Source: Treponema sp.
Lineage (GTDB): Bacteria; Spirochaetota; Spirochaetia; Treponematales; Treponemataceae
NCBI GenBank assembly: GCA_004554075.1
Contig: SFOB01000003.1
Location: forward strand, 62,001 to 126,000
Reading direction: 5' to 3'
Length of the DNA: 64,000 bases
Part shown: piece after piece, positions 17,801 through 26,253 of the stretch
How positions within the stretch are numbered: position 1 is the stretch's first letter
Layout of the letters: each line of letters opens with the position of its first letter
Position numbers and translations under genes: made by a program
The notes under the pieces: generated by a model
What the model saw: only the letters and a program-made list of their open reading frames with translations
What the model was told of the DNA's origin: nothing
Database searches by the model: none

Positions 17801-20800
17801 CGCGGTTTTGCCAAGGCCGGAGACAAGCTTGAAATCCCATATATTCTTGTAAACCCAGACGGCAAGCTGATGGCAGAAGGAGATGTTCCTCTTAAGGTTT
17901 CTGAGCTTGAATATTCTCTCTCTCACGAAGTATGGACCATGGTTCACGAGCAGAGTGTAGACGACACAATCTATACCCGCTATGAACGTTCAGATGTAGA
18001 AGATGCCAGCGGCGACCTTAAGCCTCTTGTAAACGGCATTCTTCCGCTTACTCCAAAAGCAAGCGGCTGGTATACTCTTACAATTACCGGTAAAGACAGT
18101 CGTGGAAATAAGGTTCTCTGTAAAAATGAATTCTATGTTACAGGTTCAGGCTCAAGCTGGTTCGATCAGTACAATTCTAATTCACTTAAGCTGACTCCGG
18201 ATAAGTCTCAGTACAATCCTGGAGAAACTGCTCATGTGCTTCTGGAAAGCCCTCTCCCATCTGGTGATTATCTTATCACTGTTGAACGAGAAGGTATCTT
18301 TACAGAAGAAATCCGCCACTTCGAAAATGGAGCTGAAGTTATAGATATTCCGGTTGCCGGAAATTATGTTCCTGTTGTTTATGTTTCGGTTTCTTCTTAT
18401 TCAGAGCGACATGGTCAGCCAACTCATAATTATGGAGAGCCGGATCTTGATAAGCCAAAGGGCTACTACGGCGTTACTCCTCTTTTAATAAATCCTTATG
18501 TACGTTCTTTTACTGTAAAAGTTGAATGCGACAAACCAAGTTATAAGCCGGGTGATACTGCAACAATCAAGTTTACTGCAACAAAGGGCGGAAAACCTTA
18601 TGCAGGCGCCGAACTCACTGCTATGGCTGTAGACCGCGGAGTTCTGGATCTGATTAATTATCACGTTCCAAATCCAATTGATTTCTTCTATAACAAAGAC
18701 AACTTCCCTCTGAGAGTTTATGGTGGTGATTCACGTGCCCTCCTTATGGATCCGGTTACTTACAGTGTAAAAAATCTTAAGGGTGGAGATGCCTCAGCTG
18801 ATGAAGAAAAAGAGGATGAAAGAAAAGACTTCAGACCAACAGCCTTCTTTGAACCAGTTCTGATTACAGACAAAAATGGTGAAGCTACTGTTACCTTTAA
18901 AATGCCAGACAGCCTCACCACTTATCGAATTACAGCCTTTGGTGTAAAAGATGATTTGTTTGCCCTTCAGGAAGAAGAAGTAAAAGTCCAGAATCCAATA
19001 AACATTCAGCAGGTTCAGCCACGCCGCCTTCGTGAACGCGATACAGCCGAATGTGGAGTTCTCATTACAAATCTTGGAAAAGACGGACAGAAGGTTACCG
19101 TAAATCTCGAAGTTCTTACTCCAACAAAAGACACAGAAGAAGACAAGCTCAATGGCCGTAAAACAATTCCTGGAAAAGGCTTTGTAGACGGCCAATCTTC
19201 TCATACAGTTTATGTAGCTTCGGGCCAGTCTACCGTTGTTTATTTTGATGTTGCAGCTTCAAAGGAAGGAACAGTAAATCTTGTTTATACAATAAAGTCT
19301 GACCTTCTGAATGAACGTCTCATTTCTCCAATCAGAATTGAAAAGACCTTTGTTTATGAAACCGTAACAATGACCGGAACTATTTCCGGCGACAAAAATA
19401 CCAGCGAAAAAGAAAGCCTTATTATTCCGGGCTTTGCTAAAGAAGGCCGCGGAGACTTAAACTTTATTCTGGACGCAACCCGCCTTGGAGTTCTTGGCAG
19501 CTCAGTAAATTATCTTTTTGATTATCCTTACGGTTGTCTTGAACAGCAGTCTTCACGTATTCTTCCTCTGGTTTGCTTTGATGAATATATCAACATTTTC
19601 GGTATGGATTCAAAAGTCGCAGATATCAAAGAATGTGTCACAAGCTGGACTAAAAAATGGAAGGACTACCAGCATTTCGACGGAGGCTTTGGTTACTGGC
19701 CGGACTCAGTTCATTCTTCTGATTTTGTAAGCCTTAGAATTCTTTACATCTATGCTCTCGCAATAAAACGTGGTTATACACCAGATGATATTCCAATTGA
19801 TTCAAAGCATCTTGCAAGTTATCTTTCACAGCAGGTAAAGGGCTATAGTAAACGCTTCCGTGATTCAAATTATTATGATTACGATAAAGCTTTTGCCTGC
19901 TATGTATTCAGTCTGTTTGGAGATAAATCTTTGAATTCCGTAAGAAACGAACTGTACGAAAAAGTAGATTCCCTCACTCTTGATGCGGCTGCCTACCTTT
20001 CGTTAGCTTACGCAAATTCTGAAGCTCCTGCAGATAAAGAAAAAGCAAAAATCATCAATGGAAAAATCAGACCATACCTGCAGCCAGATCAGCGCGGAGT
20101 TACTCTTTCTAAAAAAGCAAAGAGCGGCTACTGGTTCTGTTATCAGAATGAAACAGTTCAGTACGCAGCAATTCTTTCTGCCTTTGCAACTGTTGATCCT
20201 GATGATCAAATGGTAGACAGATTGATTTATACCCTTCTCAAAAAACAGCAGCATGGTTACTGGCAGAACACAATTACAACTTCAGCTGTACTCGAATCAA
20301 TTTATACTTACATTCAGAAGCGTAATCTTGATTCAACCAATTACACAGCAACTGCTTCCCTCAACGGCCGTCAGCTGATGAAGGAATCTTTCAAGGGTGT
20401 AAATGCTAAGCCAAAGACTTTAAGTCTGCCGTTCGAAGACGAATTTATTTCTTCTCTCGCTCGCGATAAAGCAATTCCTCTTGTAATTGAAAAAGATGGC
20501 CAGGGTTATTTGTTCTACACAGTAGAAATGAAATATGCCCTCCCAGATGAAGCTCAGGCTGCACGTGATGAAGGCTTAAAGATTACCTATGAAATTACAG
20601 ATTTTGACACTGGTGAACTGATTAATGTTGCAAAAGATACCTGCGATCTTAAACTCGAAAGTGGAAAAATCTATAGGGCAAAGGTTTTCATACAGACTAA
20701 CCGCACAAGAGAATATGTTGCTGTTCGTGCGCCTATTCCATCAGGAGCAGAGATTCTTGATTCAACTCTTGTTACAAGCGGTTCAGCTGCTCAAAGCAGT

Positions 20801-21019
20801 AATTCACAAAGCTGGCGCAGCTGGATGAGTCACAAGAGTATTACAGATAACGAAGCGCAATTCTTCTGGGACGAAATGCATTCCGGCAGATACTTCTTTG
20901 ACTTTACTTTCCGTGCCGTACGCCGTGGTATTTACCCAACCCCTCCAGTTCAGGCTGAATGTATGTACGAACCAGAGATATTTGGTCGCAGCGACGGATA
21001 TCTCTTTATAATTGAGTAA
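14804..21019 (+). CDS. Bacterial alpha-2-macroglobulin lipoprotein with thioester motif
   Basis: A 2071-residue envelope protein that would trap attacking proteases by a bait-and-thioester mechanism. The signal peptide ends in the lipobox VVSC (Cys24). A low-complexity Lys/Ser region follows, then macroglobulin domains with the marker FVDRGIYKPGETVTFRG (near 760). The thioester motif CLEQ sits at Cys1578-Gln1581 in PYGCLEQQSSR, so this is the thioester-bearing form. It is longer than the roughly 1500-1900 residues usual for bacterial family members. GAGG lies before the ATG. It overlaps pbpC by eight bases. The macroglobulin-pbpC pairing is common in bacteria and suggests defence of the periplasm when the wall is breached. 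Confidence 0.93.
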   Translation: MKKSCFFLLIVTAVFAASLTVVSCKKSNSQSPENSVTDDAGKAKGSKKSGNVAGYAGTPFNADSYSEEAPVYKERNALKLSTDSSNYVDYDSVNKFFALDYTPEYPDSLFTDAAQNQKKSGKKASKNSDKNEESQSVIPGIRKLSDYVTKYVTKKASLQDYKPNDEAEEDDTTKEFFVEDWGPQGKIVGGENHPTFYVIFSRPVRSLQGLDKPQTTSDIMSIEPNLPGTFRWYGTKHLSFESDLPADPTVRYTIKIKPDLKSAGGKKITGETVFETQADPVEVTNLWGGYVKDSDCAYNWNTGALPPYENRFVMRTNYTTTLDSIKRNLEVYVNSLQAQYEVKPVYKDIFHMWSNHAEFDEEAGRTNTWLVEIKSDVTHGTKVIVKNNEGSLESYDTLLPFKISEVEGMTEYSSAKYSWPLTIYFSQTPDKQSLVENITYDGGNKITEANIVVNGRTVKLCNLPFDYNQNHTVSFGTNLKDKYGQPLTSAKASYNFKTPLEKAYVKFQNHGTTMLEAQFPHKMIFEHQNLLSGKLYLQKTDRPSGNGLYEYNKNPEMFKDIDLGEKNQRNFQELDLDPFLTDGYGFVRFEAIANYREYNHWKEQYEVEKSSMNGVVQVTDLGITARMSINKAVVMVRSLATGKPVEGADVYIVHNLNDYQRWEKGGYKPQEIFVYGNEATYDKLFAKGKTDKNGLAVITYEEDEIDNIQNENRNSFVYVVNGKDRAAFAPASHNSWREGVSTASLERARTPQQRTFMFVDRGIYKPGETVTFRGIDRDQLLGAFTPHSGWYSITAKGAWWDSTEIIEPITGQLSESGGFYGSFKIPENIDRGYYNLVYSRNGNSNETKIITFTIADFERVKFESSITVPQISYYGGDKLSADLSADYLAGGSLSGAKYEVSWYKQPTTFKTSEPAAKGYSFYTGVYPDRNYYSNDSGVLGVDGTASLSCESEKITDGAPYIYHVESSVTDVSNQRIAAQNDIFVNPAQFYIGIAKARNTRGFAKAGDKLEIPYILVNPDGKLMAEGDVPLKVSELEYSLSHEVWTMVHEQSVDDTIYTRYERSDVEDASGDLKPLVNGILPLTPKASGWYTLTITGKDSRGNKVLCKNEFYVTGSGSSWFDQYNSNSLKLTPDKSQYNPGETAHVLLESPLPSGDYLITVEREGIFTEEIRHFENGAEVIDIPVAGNYVPVVYVSVSSYSERHGQPTHNYGEPDLDKPKGYYGVTPLLINPYVRSFTVKVECDKPSYKPGDTATIKFTATKGGKPYAGAELTAMAVDRGVLDLINYHVPNPIDFFYNKDNFPLRVYGGDSRALLMDPVTYSVKNLKGGDASADEEKEDERKDFRPTAFFEPVLITDKNGEATVTFKMPDSLTTYRITAFGVKDDLFALQEEEVKVQNPINIQQVQPRRLRERDTAECGVLITNLGKDGQKVTVNLEVLTPTKDTEEDKLNGRKTIPGKGFVDGQSSHTVYVASGQSTVVYFDVAASKEGTVNLVYTIKSDLLNERLISPIRIEKTFVYETVTMTGTISGDKNTSEKESLIIPGFAKEGRGDLNFILDATRLGVLGSSVNYLFDYPYGCLEQQSSRILPLVCFDEYINIFGMDSKVADIKECVTSWTKKWKDYQHFDGGFGYWPDSVHSSDFVSLRILYIYALAIKRGYTPDDIPIDSKHLASYLSQQVKGYSKRFRDSNYYDYDKAFACYVFSLFGDKSLNSVRNELYEKVDSLTLDAAAYLSLAYANSEAPADKEKAKIINGKIRPYLQPDQRGVTLSKKAKSGYWFCYQNETVQYAAILSAFATVDPDDQMVDRLIYTLLKKQQHGYWQNTITTSAVLESIYTYIQKRNLDSTNYTATASLNGRQLMKESFKGVNAKPKTLSLPFEDEFISSLARDKAIPLVIEKDGQGYLFYTVEMKYALPDEAQAARDEGLKITYEITDFDTGELINVAKDTCDLKLESGKIYRAKVFIQTNRTREYVAVRAPIPSGAEILDSTLVTSGSAAQSSNSQSWRSWMSHKSITDNEAQFFWDEMHSGRYFFDFTFRAVRRGIYPTPPVQAECMYEPEIFGRSDGYLFIIE

Positions 21020-23249
21020 TATTGTGCTTAATCTTGAATGCTTAAAGACACAAAGGGCTAAAACAGTCCTTTGTGTCATCTCAATTAAACTTTTTCTTGT
21101 TTTATTAATTCCTCTTACTCTGCGCCTTGTGCCTTTCCCGGAACTCAATGATTATATTGAAAAGGAATACAGCTGCCGCATTTATGACCGTAATGGAGAA
21201 ATAATTCAGATAACTCCGCTTCCTGGCGGGGGCCGCAGGGAGTTTACTCAAATCAAAAAAATTCCAAAATCTCTTCAGAAAAATTTTATCCGTCAGGAAG
21301 ACCGCCGTTTTTATTTTCATCACGGAGTAGACTGGCTGGCAATTATAAAAGCTCCTATCCAGAATCATCGCGCAGGAAAAATTGTTCGCGGTGGTTCTAC
21401 AATTACAATGCAGCTTGCTAAAGCCGTTAATCAGGATAATTCTCCAACCATAAGTCGTAAACTTAAAGACATTTTTTACGCTTTTAGAATTGAAGCAAAA
21501 CTTTCCAAAAAAAAGATTCTGGAGCTTTATCTCAATTCAATTTATTTCGGTTCAAATTCCTATGGAATTACTTCAGCTGCCAGAACTTATTTCGGCTGTG
21601 AGCTTAATGAACTTACAGAAGGACAAATCCAGGTTCTCTCAATTATTCCAAGAAATCCTTCTTTTTATAATCCGATAGAACACAGTGCCCGATATAAGGA
21701 TATTTCGCCTCAAGCCTGGGATGCAGCACAGGAAGCAAAATATTTTCGGTATCCTTACAGGCTGCCTCATTTTGTAAATTATATAACTGCTGATACAGAC
21801 AAATTACCTTATGAACTCCACACAACAATAGATCTGAGAATTTCAGAAATTGCACAAAACTTTTTGCTGGAAGCCCTCGAGCAGGCCCAGGGTTCACGAA
21901 TTACTAACGGCTCTCTTCTTCTGCTTAATAATGCAGACGGCTCCGTTCTTACCTGGCTTGGAAACGGCGATTTTTTTGATTCTGAAAACAACGGTCAGAT
22001 AGATGGCGTTCTGGTAAAAAATCAGCCTGGATCTTCCATGAAACCTTTCCTCTATGCACTTGCTCTGGAAAAAAATATCATCCAGCCTTCAACAGTTTTA
22101 GCTGATGTTCCGACCGAATTCGGAAACGAAAAACTTTATATTCCTGAAAATTTTAATAACCGCTTTAACGGTCCTGTCCGAATGAGAATAGCCCTTGCTT
22201 CAAGTCTCAACGTACCTGCAGTTTCTACTTTAAATAAAATTGGAGTTCAGACCTATCTTGAAAAGCTCTATGAACTTGGCTTTGAATCCCTTCGCCAGAA
22301 TGACAGCGGAATAAAAGCTGATTTAGGATTAGCCCTGGGCGCCGGTGAAGTTTCTCTTTACGAACTGGTACCCGCCTTCTCAGTCTTTGTAAGGGATGGA
22401 AACTTTCTGCCACTTAAATATTTGAAGGATGAAAAACTAACTAACGTTCGTCAGTTATATTCAGCAGACACCTCACGCATTATTTCTTCTATTCTTTCAG
22501 ACAAGGGAGCCCGGGCTCTTGGCTTCGGCTACACTCAAACCTTCCAGACAGACTACCCTTCAATTTTTAAAACCGGAACATCAAATCAATATCAGAATAT
22601 AATTGCGCTTGGTGCAACAAAAGATTACACAATCGGAGTATGGATGGGAAATTTCTCAGGCAATACCGTTATGGGAAAAACCGGTTCTTCCCTTCCTGCC
22701 TGGGTTGCAAAAAATGTTTTTGACAAGATCACTCCTAAAGATTCCTATAATTATGAATTCCCACAACCAGATCCACATGGCTGGCATAAGGAAAGAATCT
22801 GCTCTCTCTCAGGTCTCAAAGCAGGCCCTAACTGTAAAGCTGTCGTTACTGAATATGTTAAAAATGATTCGAATCTTTCTACCTGCAGCTGGCATATAAA
22901 ATCAAAAAACTCAAACGAGATTCAAACAGTCTTTCCACCAGAATACCAGCAATGGCTTCGCCAGCGCCCCGACAAAGGCTTAATCGAATATTCTCAAAAT
23001 CCCCTGACAATCCTTACCCCAAAACAGGATTCGCTTTTCTTTTACAGTAGCCTGAACACAGAACTCCAGGCCATCCCTTTTGAGGTAACCGGCGGTAACG
23101 AAAATCAGCTTGAAGTTTTTTACGACGAAAAAAAATACGCCACAATCAACCGGCCATTTATCTTTTCACTTCCGGTTAATCGTGGCGTACATTCCTGCCG
23201 CATAATCTGCGGCAACGAAGAACTCACCTTATCTTATACTGTAAAGTAA
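21012..23249 (+). CDS. pbpC: Penicillin-binding protein 1C
   Basis: A bifunctional class A penicillin-binding protein of 745 residues with an N-terminal anchor (about 19-40). The GT51 glycosyltransferase has the catalytic Glu96 in QEDRRF and RGGSTITMQLAK. The transpeptidase has Ser341-x-x-Lys344 (SSMK), SLN (SxN motif) and KTG beginning at Lys520. A C-terminal BiPBP_C-like beta domain follows, the mark of the PBP1C type. The only start in frame near the upstream stop is TTG at 21012, inside the last codons of the macroglobulin gene, so translational coupling is likely. No ribosome site is clear, and the true start is uncertain by a few residues. Confidence 0.92.
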   Translation: MSNIVLNLECLKTQRAKTVLCVISIKLFLVLLIPLTLRLVPFPELNDYIEKEYSCRIYDRNGEIIQITPLPGGGRREFTQIKKIPKSLQKNFIRQEDRRFYFHHGVDWLAIIKAPIQNHRAGKIVRGGSTITMQLAKAVNQDNSPTISRKLKDIFYAFRIEAKLSKKKILELYLNSIYFGSNSYGITSAARTYFGCELNELTEGQIQVLSIIPRNPSFYNPIEHSARYKDISPQAWDAAQEAKYFRYPYRLPHFVNYITADTDKLPYELHTTIDLRISEIAQNFLLEALEQAQGSRITNGSLLLLNNADGSVLTWLGNGDFFDSENNGQIDGVLVKNQPGSSMKPFLYALALEKNIIQPSTVLADVPTEFGNEKLYIPENFNNRFNGPVRMRIALASSLNVPAVSTLNKIGVQTYLEKLYELGFESLRQNDSGIKADLGLALGAGEVSLYELVPAFSVFVRDGNFLPLKYLKDEKLTNVRQLYSADTSRIISSILSDKGARALGFGYTQTFQTDYPSIFKTGTSNQYQNIIALGATKDYTIGVWMGNFSGNTVMGKTGSSLPAWVAKNVFDKITPKDSYNYEFPQPDPHGWHKERICSLSGLKAGPNCKAVVTEYVKNDSNLSTCSWHIKSKNSNEIQTVFPPEYQQWLRQRPDKGLIEYSQNPLTILTPKQDSLFFYSSLNTELQAIPFEVTGGNENQLEVFYDEKKYATINRPFIFSLPVNRGVHSCRIICGNEELTLSYTVK

Positions 23250-23270
23250 CTGTTCGACAACACAAACTTT

Positions 23271-23298
23271 GTCATTGTCGGGCTTGACCCGACAATCT
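23271..23298. repeat. Short palindromic repeat (TTGTCGGG type)
   Basis: ATTGTCGGG and CCCGACAAT form a perfect 9-bp stem with loop CTTGA. An identical copy is at 31512-31539 and a diverged one at 63211-63238. It lies between convergent pbpC and the superoxide reductase gene and ends exactly next to the reductase stop codon. Confidence 0.85.
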
Positions 23299-23673
23299 CT
23301 AGCACTTCCACAATCTGTGGAGATTACAGTATTCATAAGCTGCTGTTACCTTTTCACCATCAAGCAACGCAAACTCTGCTTTCGGCTCATCGCCAGGTTT
23401 CAAAAGCTTTTTCTGAATACCCTTATCTGTAACAAGAAGGATCCATTCAATATAGTGTTCAGCAAGCATAGGATGAGTTACTGAACCAACGCTGACTGTT
23501 ACCTTATTTCCTTCTGTAGTAATTACAGGAACATGTTTCTCTACAGCTGCATCTGTTGTTCCAGGAATAAGTTCTACCATATCCTCACCACAACAAACAG
23601 TTGGAACTCCAGAATCTTTCACTACAACAATAATTTTACCGCAGTGCTTGCAATAAAAAAATTTTACTTCCAT
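23299..23673 (-). CDS. Desulfoferrodoxin (superoxide reductase)
   Basis: Reduces superoxide to hydrogen peroxide without making oxygen, a typical anaerobe defence. From the ATG at 23673 it has 124 residues. The N-terminal desulforedoxin-type iron site is complete: Cys8, Cys11, Cys27 and Cys28. The catalytic centre ligands are visible as EKH, HPMLAEHYIEW and the C-terminal CNLH. I choose this ATG because AGGAGG lies at a normal distance before it. An ATG 27 bases further upstream would place that ribosome site inside the coding region. The redox partner, probably a rubredoxin, is not in the window. Confidence 0.92.
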   Translation of the reverse strand: MEVKFFYCKHCGKIIVVVKDSGVPTVCCGEDMVELIPGTTDAAVEKHVPVITTEGNKVTVSVGSVTHPMLAEHYIEWILLVTDKGIQKKLLKPGDEPKAEFALLDGEKVTAAYEYCNLHRLWKC

Positions 23674-23938
23674 ATATCTATGCCTCCTGAAAAACCGCAA
23701 TTAAATTTCTGCGGACTTATATTGTTAAAGGGTAACTTACGAATATGTATTTGTCAAATAAAAAGCCGGAAAACTCAAGATAACCGGAGGAACTAAAGAT
23801 AACCAGATCAACTCAAGAAAGGCTCAATCCCCAAATCCCGAAACTCCAGACCTGTCTAAAATTGTGAAAATTCTCTCTATTTTCTTTTTTCTTATTTTTT
23901 GACATAATAAACAAAATAAAAGGTACAGAGGGTGTATT

Positions 23939-24433
23939 ATGAGTTCAATTATTCAAAAAAGAAGTGATTACATTTCCTGGGATGAATATTTCATGGGCGT
24001 TGCAAAACTTGCAAGCTTCCGTTCAAAGGATCCTAATTCTCAGGTTGGTGCCTGCATTGTAGGCCAGGATAACAAGATTCTTTCAATGGGCTATAACGGT
24101 TTTCCTCGCGGCTGTTCTGACGATGAATTTCCATGGGCCCGCGAAGGCGATACTCTGGAAACAAAATATGCTTACGTAACTCACAGTGAACTCAATGCAA
24201 TACTCAACTATCGCGGTGGTTCTCTAGAAGGCTGCAAAATCTATGTTACCCTATTTCCATGCAACGAGTGTGCCAAAGCCATAATCCAGTCTGGAATCAA
24301 AACAGTAGTTTATGCTGAAAATAAATATGACGGAACTCCTTCTGTTGAAGCTTCTAAAAAATTGATGAATGCTGCCGGTGTACGTTATTACCAGTATCAG
24401 CCGACCGGCAAAAAGCTGGAAATTAATGTCTAA
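23939..24433 (+). CDS. dCMP/CMP deaminase (ComEB-like)
   Basis: A 164-residue zinc deaminase of the cytidine/deoxycytidylate deaminase family. Zinc ligands are His82 with catalytic Glu84 in HSELNA, and Cys108 and Cys111 in FPCNECAK. The most likely reaction is dCMP to dUMP, feeding dTMP synthesis. The length and the GYNGFPRGCSDDEFPWAREG loop fit dCMP deaminases. An AGAGGGTG ribosome site lies before the ATG. The stop overlaps the start of the next gene (ATGTCTAA), so the two are co-transcribed. Confidence 0.88.
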   Translation: MSSIIQKRSDYISWDEYFMGVAKLASFRSKDPNSQVGACIVGQDNKILSMGYNGFPRGCSDDEFPWAREGDTLETKYAYVTHSELNAILNYRGGSLEGCKIYVTLFPCNECAKAIIQSGIKTVVYAENKYDGTPSVEASKKLMNAAGVRYYQYQPTGKKLEINV

Positions 24434-25412
24434 AAAGTTTTTAAAAACTACTCTCTTTCTCACTTTATTTGTTGTCTCAACTCTTTCTTTTTACAACTGT
24501 AAAACTACAAATTCTCTTGTAAAAGAAGTAATCAATCCGAATCCTCCGGAAGATGCAACCATACTCATTGCCCCGGAATTAGATTTTCCTGAAGTACAAA
24601 CTGCAGTAAATGAAGAAGACAAAGGTGACGACCAGACGCAGCCACAGTCGCAGCCTGCAGAACAAAATTATAAATATATTTTCCTGAGACTTTATAATCC
24701 TATTTACAAAAGCAAACTCTATGCAGCCAATATTCTCAAAAATGGCCTGGTATTAACCAAAACAGAAGATGTTCCGGATTTAAGTCATTCTGCCATTAAT
24801 TTTACTCTAGATGATAATTTCTATGGCCTCACTCTTGGAGGCGAACATCAGTTTGCTCAGGAGCAATGTTCTGCAGCTGCACAGAATAAATACATGCGCC
24901 ATTGTAATCCTGATTTATCTGAGCAGATTACTTATGCCCTTAAGGTTCCGGAAGATGAATATTACAGCGCAAAAAATATGATTGAATTTTATGCTGCAAC
25001 TCCAAAATTAAAATATGCTTCAACCCTTAATGTAAAGCTTGGAGTTTTCAGCCTGCGAAAAAGATTTTTTTCTCCAAAGAAACACAGAAAATTTACTACC
25101 CAAAAATATCCTCTTGGAGCAAAAAATAAAATCGTAAAATCAGAAGATGAATACTTGTACAGATTTGTCTGCTCCTCTTTCCTGGCTTATGTTCTATATA
25201 ATAACGTAAGCTCTGTCAGAGAGTTTTTTGATAAGTATGACATTAAATATGATTATTTAAATGTTACTGACCTCTCCCTTATTCCTGGAATGACTCCATT
25301 ATTTTATTCAACCTGGACAGACTACCCTGAAGCTGCAAAAAACTTTGTAGAAGAATATCCGGAGTTTGCAGAATATCTTCCTCAGGCTATAAGTAAAACA
25401 GATAATCAGTAA
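24426..25412 (+). CDS. Permuted papain-like (NlpC/P60 superfamily) lipoprotein
   Basis: A 328-residue protein starting at the ATG that overlaps the dCMP deaminase stop. The signal peptide ends at LSFYNC, a loose spirochaete-type lipobox. The segment DLSHSAINFTLDDNFYGL carries a candidate catalytic His and RFVCSSFLAYVLYNN carries a candidate Cys. The order His then Cys, with CSSF resembling CSEL/CSEF, is that of circularly permuted papain-fold amidases and peptidases such as YiiX. The substrate is unknown; peptidoglycan or lipid-linked groups are possible. An earlier in-frame ATG would extend into the deaminase gene and spoil the signal peptide. Confidence 0.6.
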   Translation: MSKKFLKTTLFLTLFVVSTLSFYNCKTTNSLVKEVINPNPPEDATILIAPELDFPEVQTAVNEEDKGDDQTQPQSQPAEQNYKYIFLRLYNPIYKSKLYAANILKNGLVLTKTEDVPDLSHSAINFTLDDNFYGLTLGGEHQFAQEQCSAAAQNKYMRHCNPDLSEQITYALKVPEDEYYSAKNMIEFYAATPKLKYASTLNVKLGVFSLRKRFFSPKKHRKFTTQKYPLGAKNKIVKSEDEYLYRFVCSSFLAYVLYNNVSSVREFFDKYDIKYDYLNVTDLSLIPGMTPLFYSTWTDYPEAAKNFVEEYPEFAEYLPQAISKTDNQ

Positions 25413-25464
25413 TAACAATAACTTATTTGACACGGGAATTGATAATCAGTATTCTTTTTTCAAT

Positions 25465-26253
25465 ATGATTATCGATTTCCACTGCCACATCTATCCTGCA
25501 AAAATTGCCGAAAAGGCTTCTAAAAGTGTAGGAGATTTCTATAACTATCCAATGAAATATCACGGAAGCCCCGAAGAACTGCTTGAAAGTGGTTCAAAAA
25601 TCGGCGTTTCTAAATATGTTGTATTACCTGTTGCAACAAAAGCAATGCAGGTTGAACCTTCAAATAACTTTATTATTGAACAGTTAGAAGAACATCCAGA
25701 ATTTATTGGCTTTGGAACAATGCATCCGGATTACGATAATTACGAAGCAGAACTCCACAGAATCAAAGATGCTGGTCTTAAAGGAATCAAGCTTCATTCA
25801 GATTTTCAGAAATTCCAGATTGATGCAGCCCGCATGGACAATGTTTACGATATCATGACCGATCTTGGCCTGCCTTTGATTATGCATGCAGGTGATTACC
25901 GTTATGATTTCTCAGGCCCTCAGCGCATTCTCAATCTTCATAAAAAACATCCAAAGCTCACATTAATTGCTGCTCATTTTGGCGGCTACACAGAGTGGGA
26001 TGAATCCATGAAATGGCTTGTAGGCGAAGATGTTTATTTCGACACCTCAAGCACTTTGGAATGGCTTCCTGTAGAAAAAGCAAACGAAATGATCCGCAAG
26101 CACGGTGTAGAAAAATTCCTTTTTGGTTCCGACTTCCCTATGTGGGATCACGAAGAAGAACTGGAACGCTTCAACCGTCTTGATCTGACAGCTGAAGAGC
26201 GCGAAATGATTCTGCACAAAAACGCAGAAAAATTACTTAATATATCGCTTTAA
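25465..26253 (+). CDS. Amidohydrolase family protein (amidohydro_2 type)
   Basis: A 262-residue TIM-barrel metal-dependent hydrolase. Metal-binding or catalytic positions can be seen in DFHCHIYP at the N-terminus, IMHAGD (near 140), AAHFGGY (near 171) and FGSDFPMWD (near 220). This pattern is that of PF04909, whose members include aminocarboxymuconate semialdehyde and resorcylate decarboxylases and many enzymes of unknown substrate. Length is normal. It converges on mnmA, and the two coding regions overlap by 17 bases at their ends. Confidence 0.8.
   Translation: MIIDFHCHIYPAKIAEKASKSVGDFYNYPMKYHGSPEELLESGSKIGVSKYVVLPVATKAMQVEPSNNFIIEQLEEHPEFIGFGTMHPDYDNYEAELHRIKDAGLKGIKLHSDFQKFQIDAARMDNVYDIMTDLGLPLIMHAGDYRYDFSGPQRILNLHKKHPKLTLIAAHFGGYTEWDESMKWLVGEDVYFDTSSTLEWLPVEKANEMIRKHGVEKFLFGSDFPMWDHEEELERFNRLDLTAEEREMILHKNAEKLLNISL

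Noticed and set aside
23896..23925. TTGACA before the dCMP deaminase gene as a promoter
   Set aside because: The -35 box is perfect, but no acceptable -10 box occurs at 16-18 bases. Not listed as a feature.
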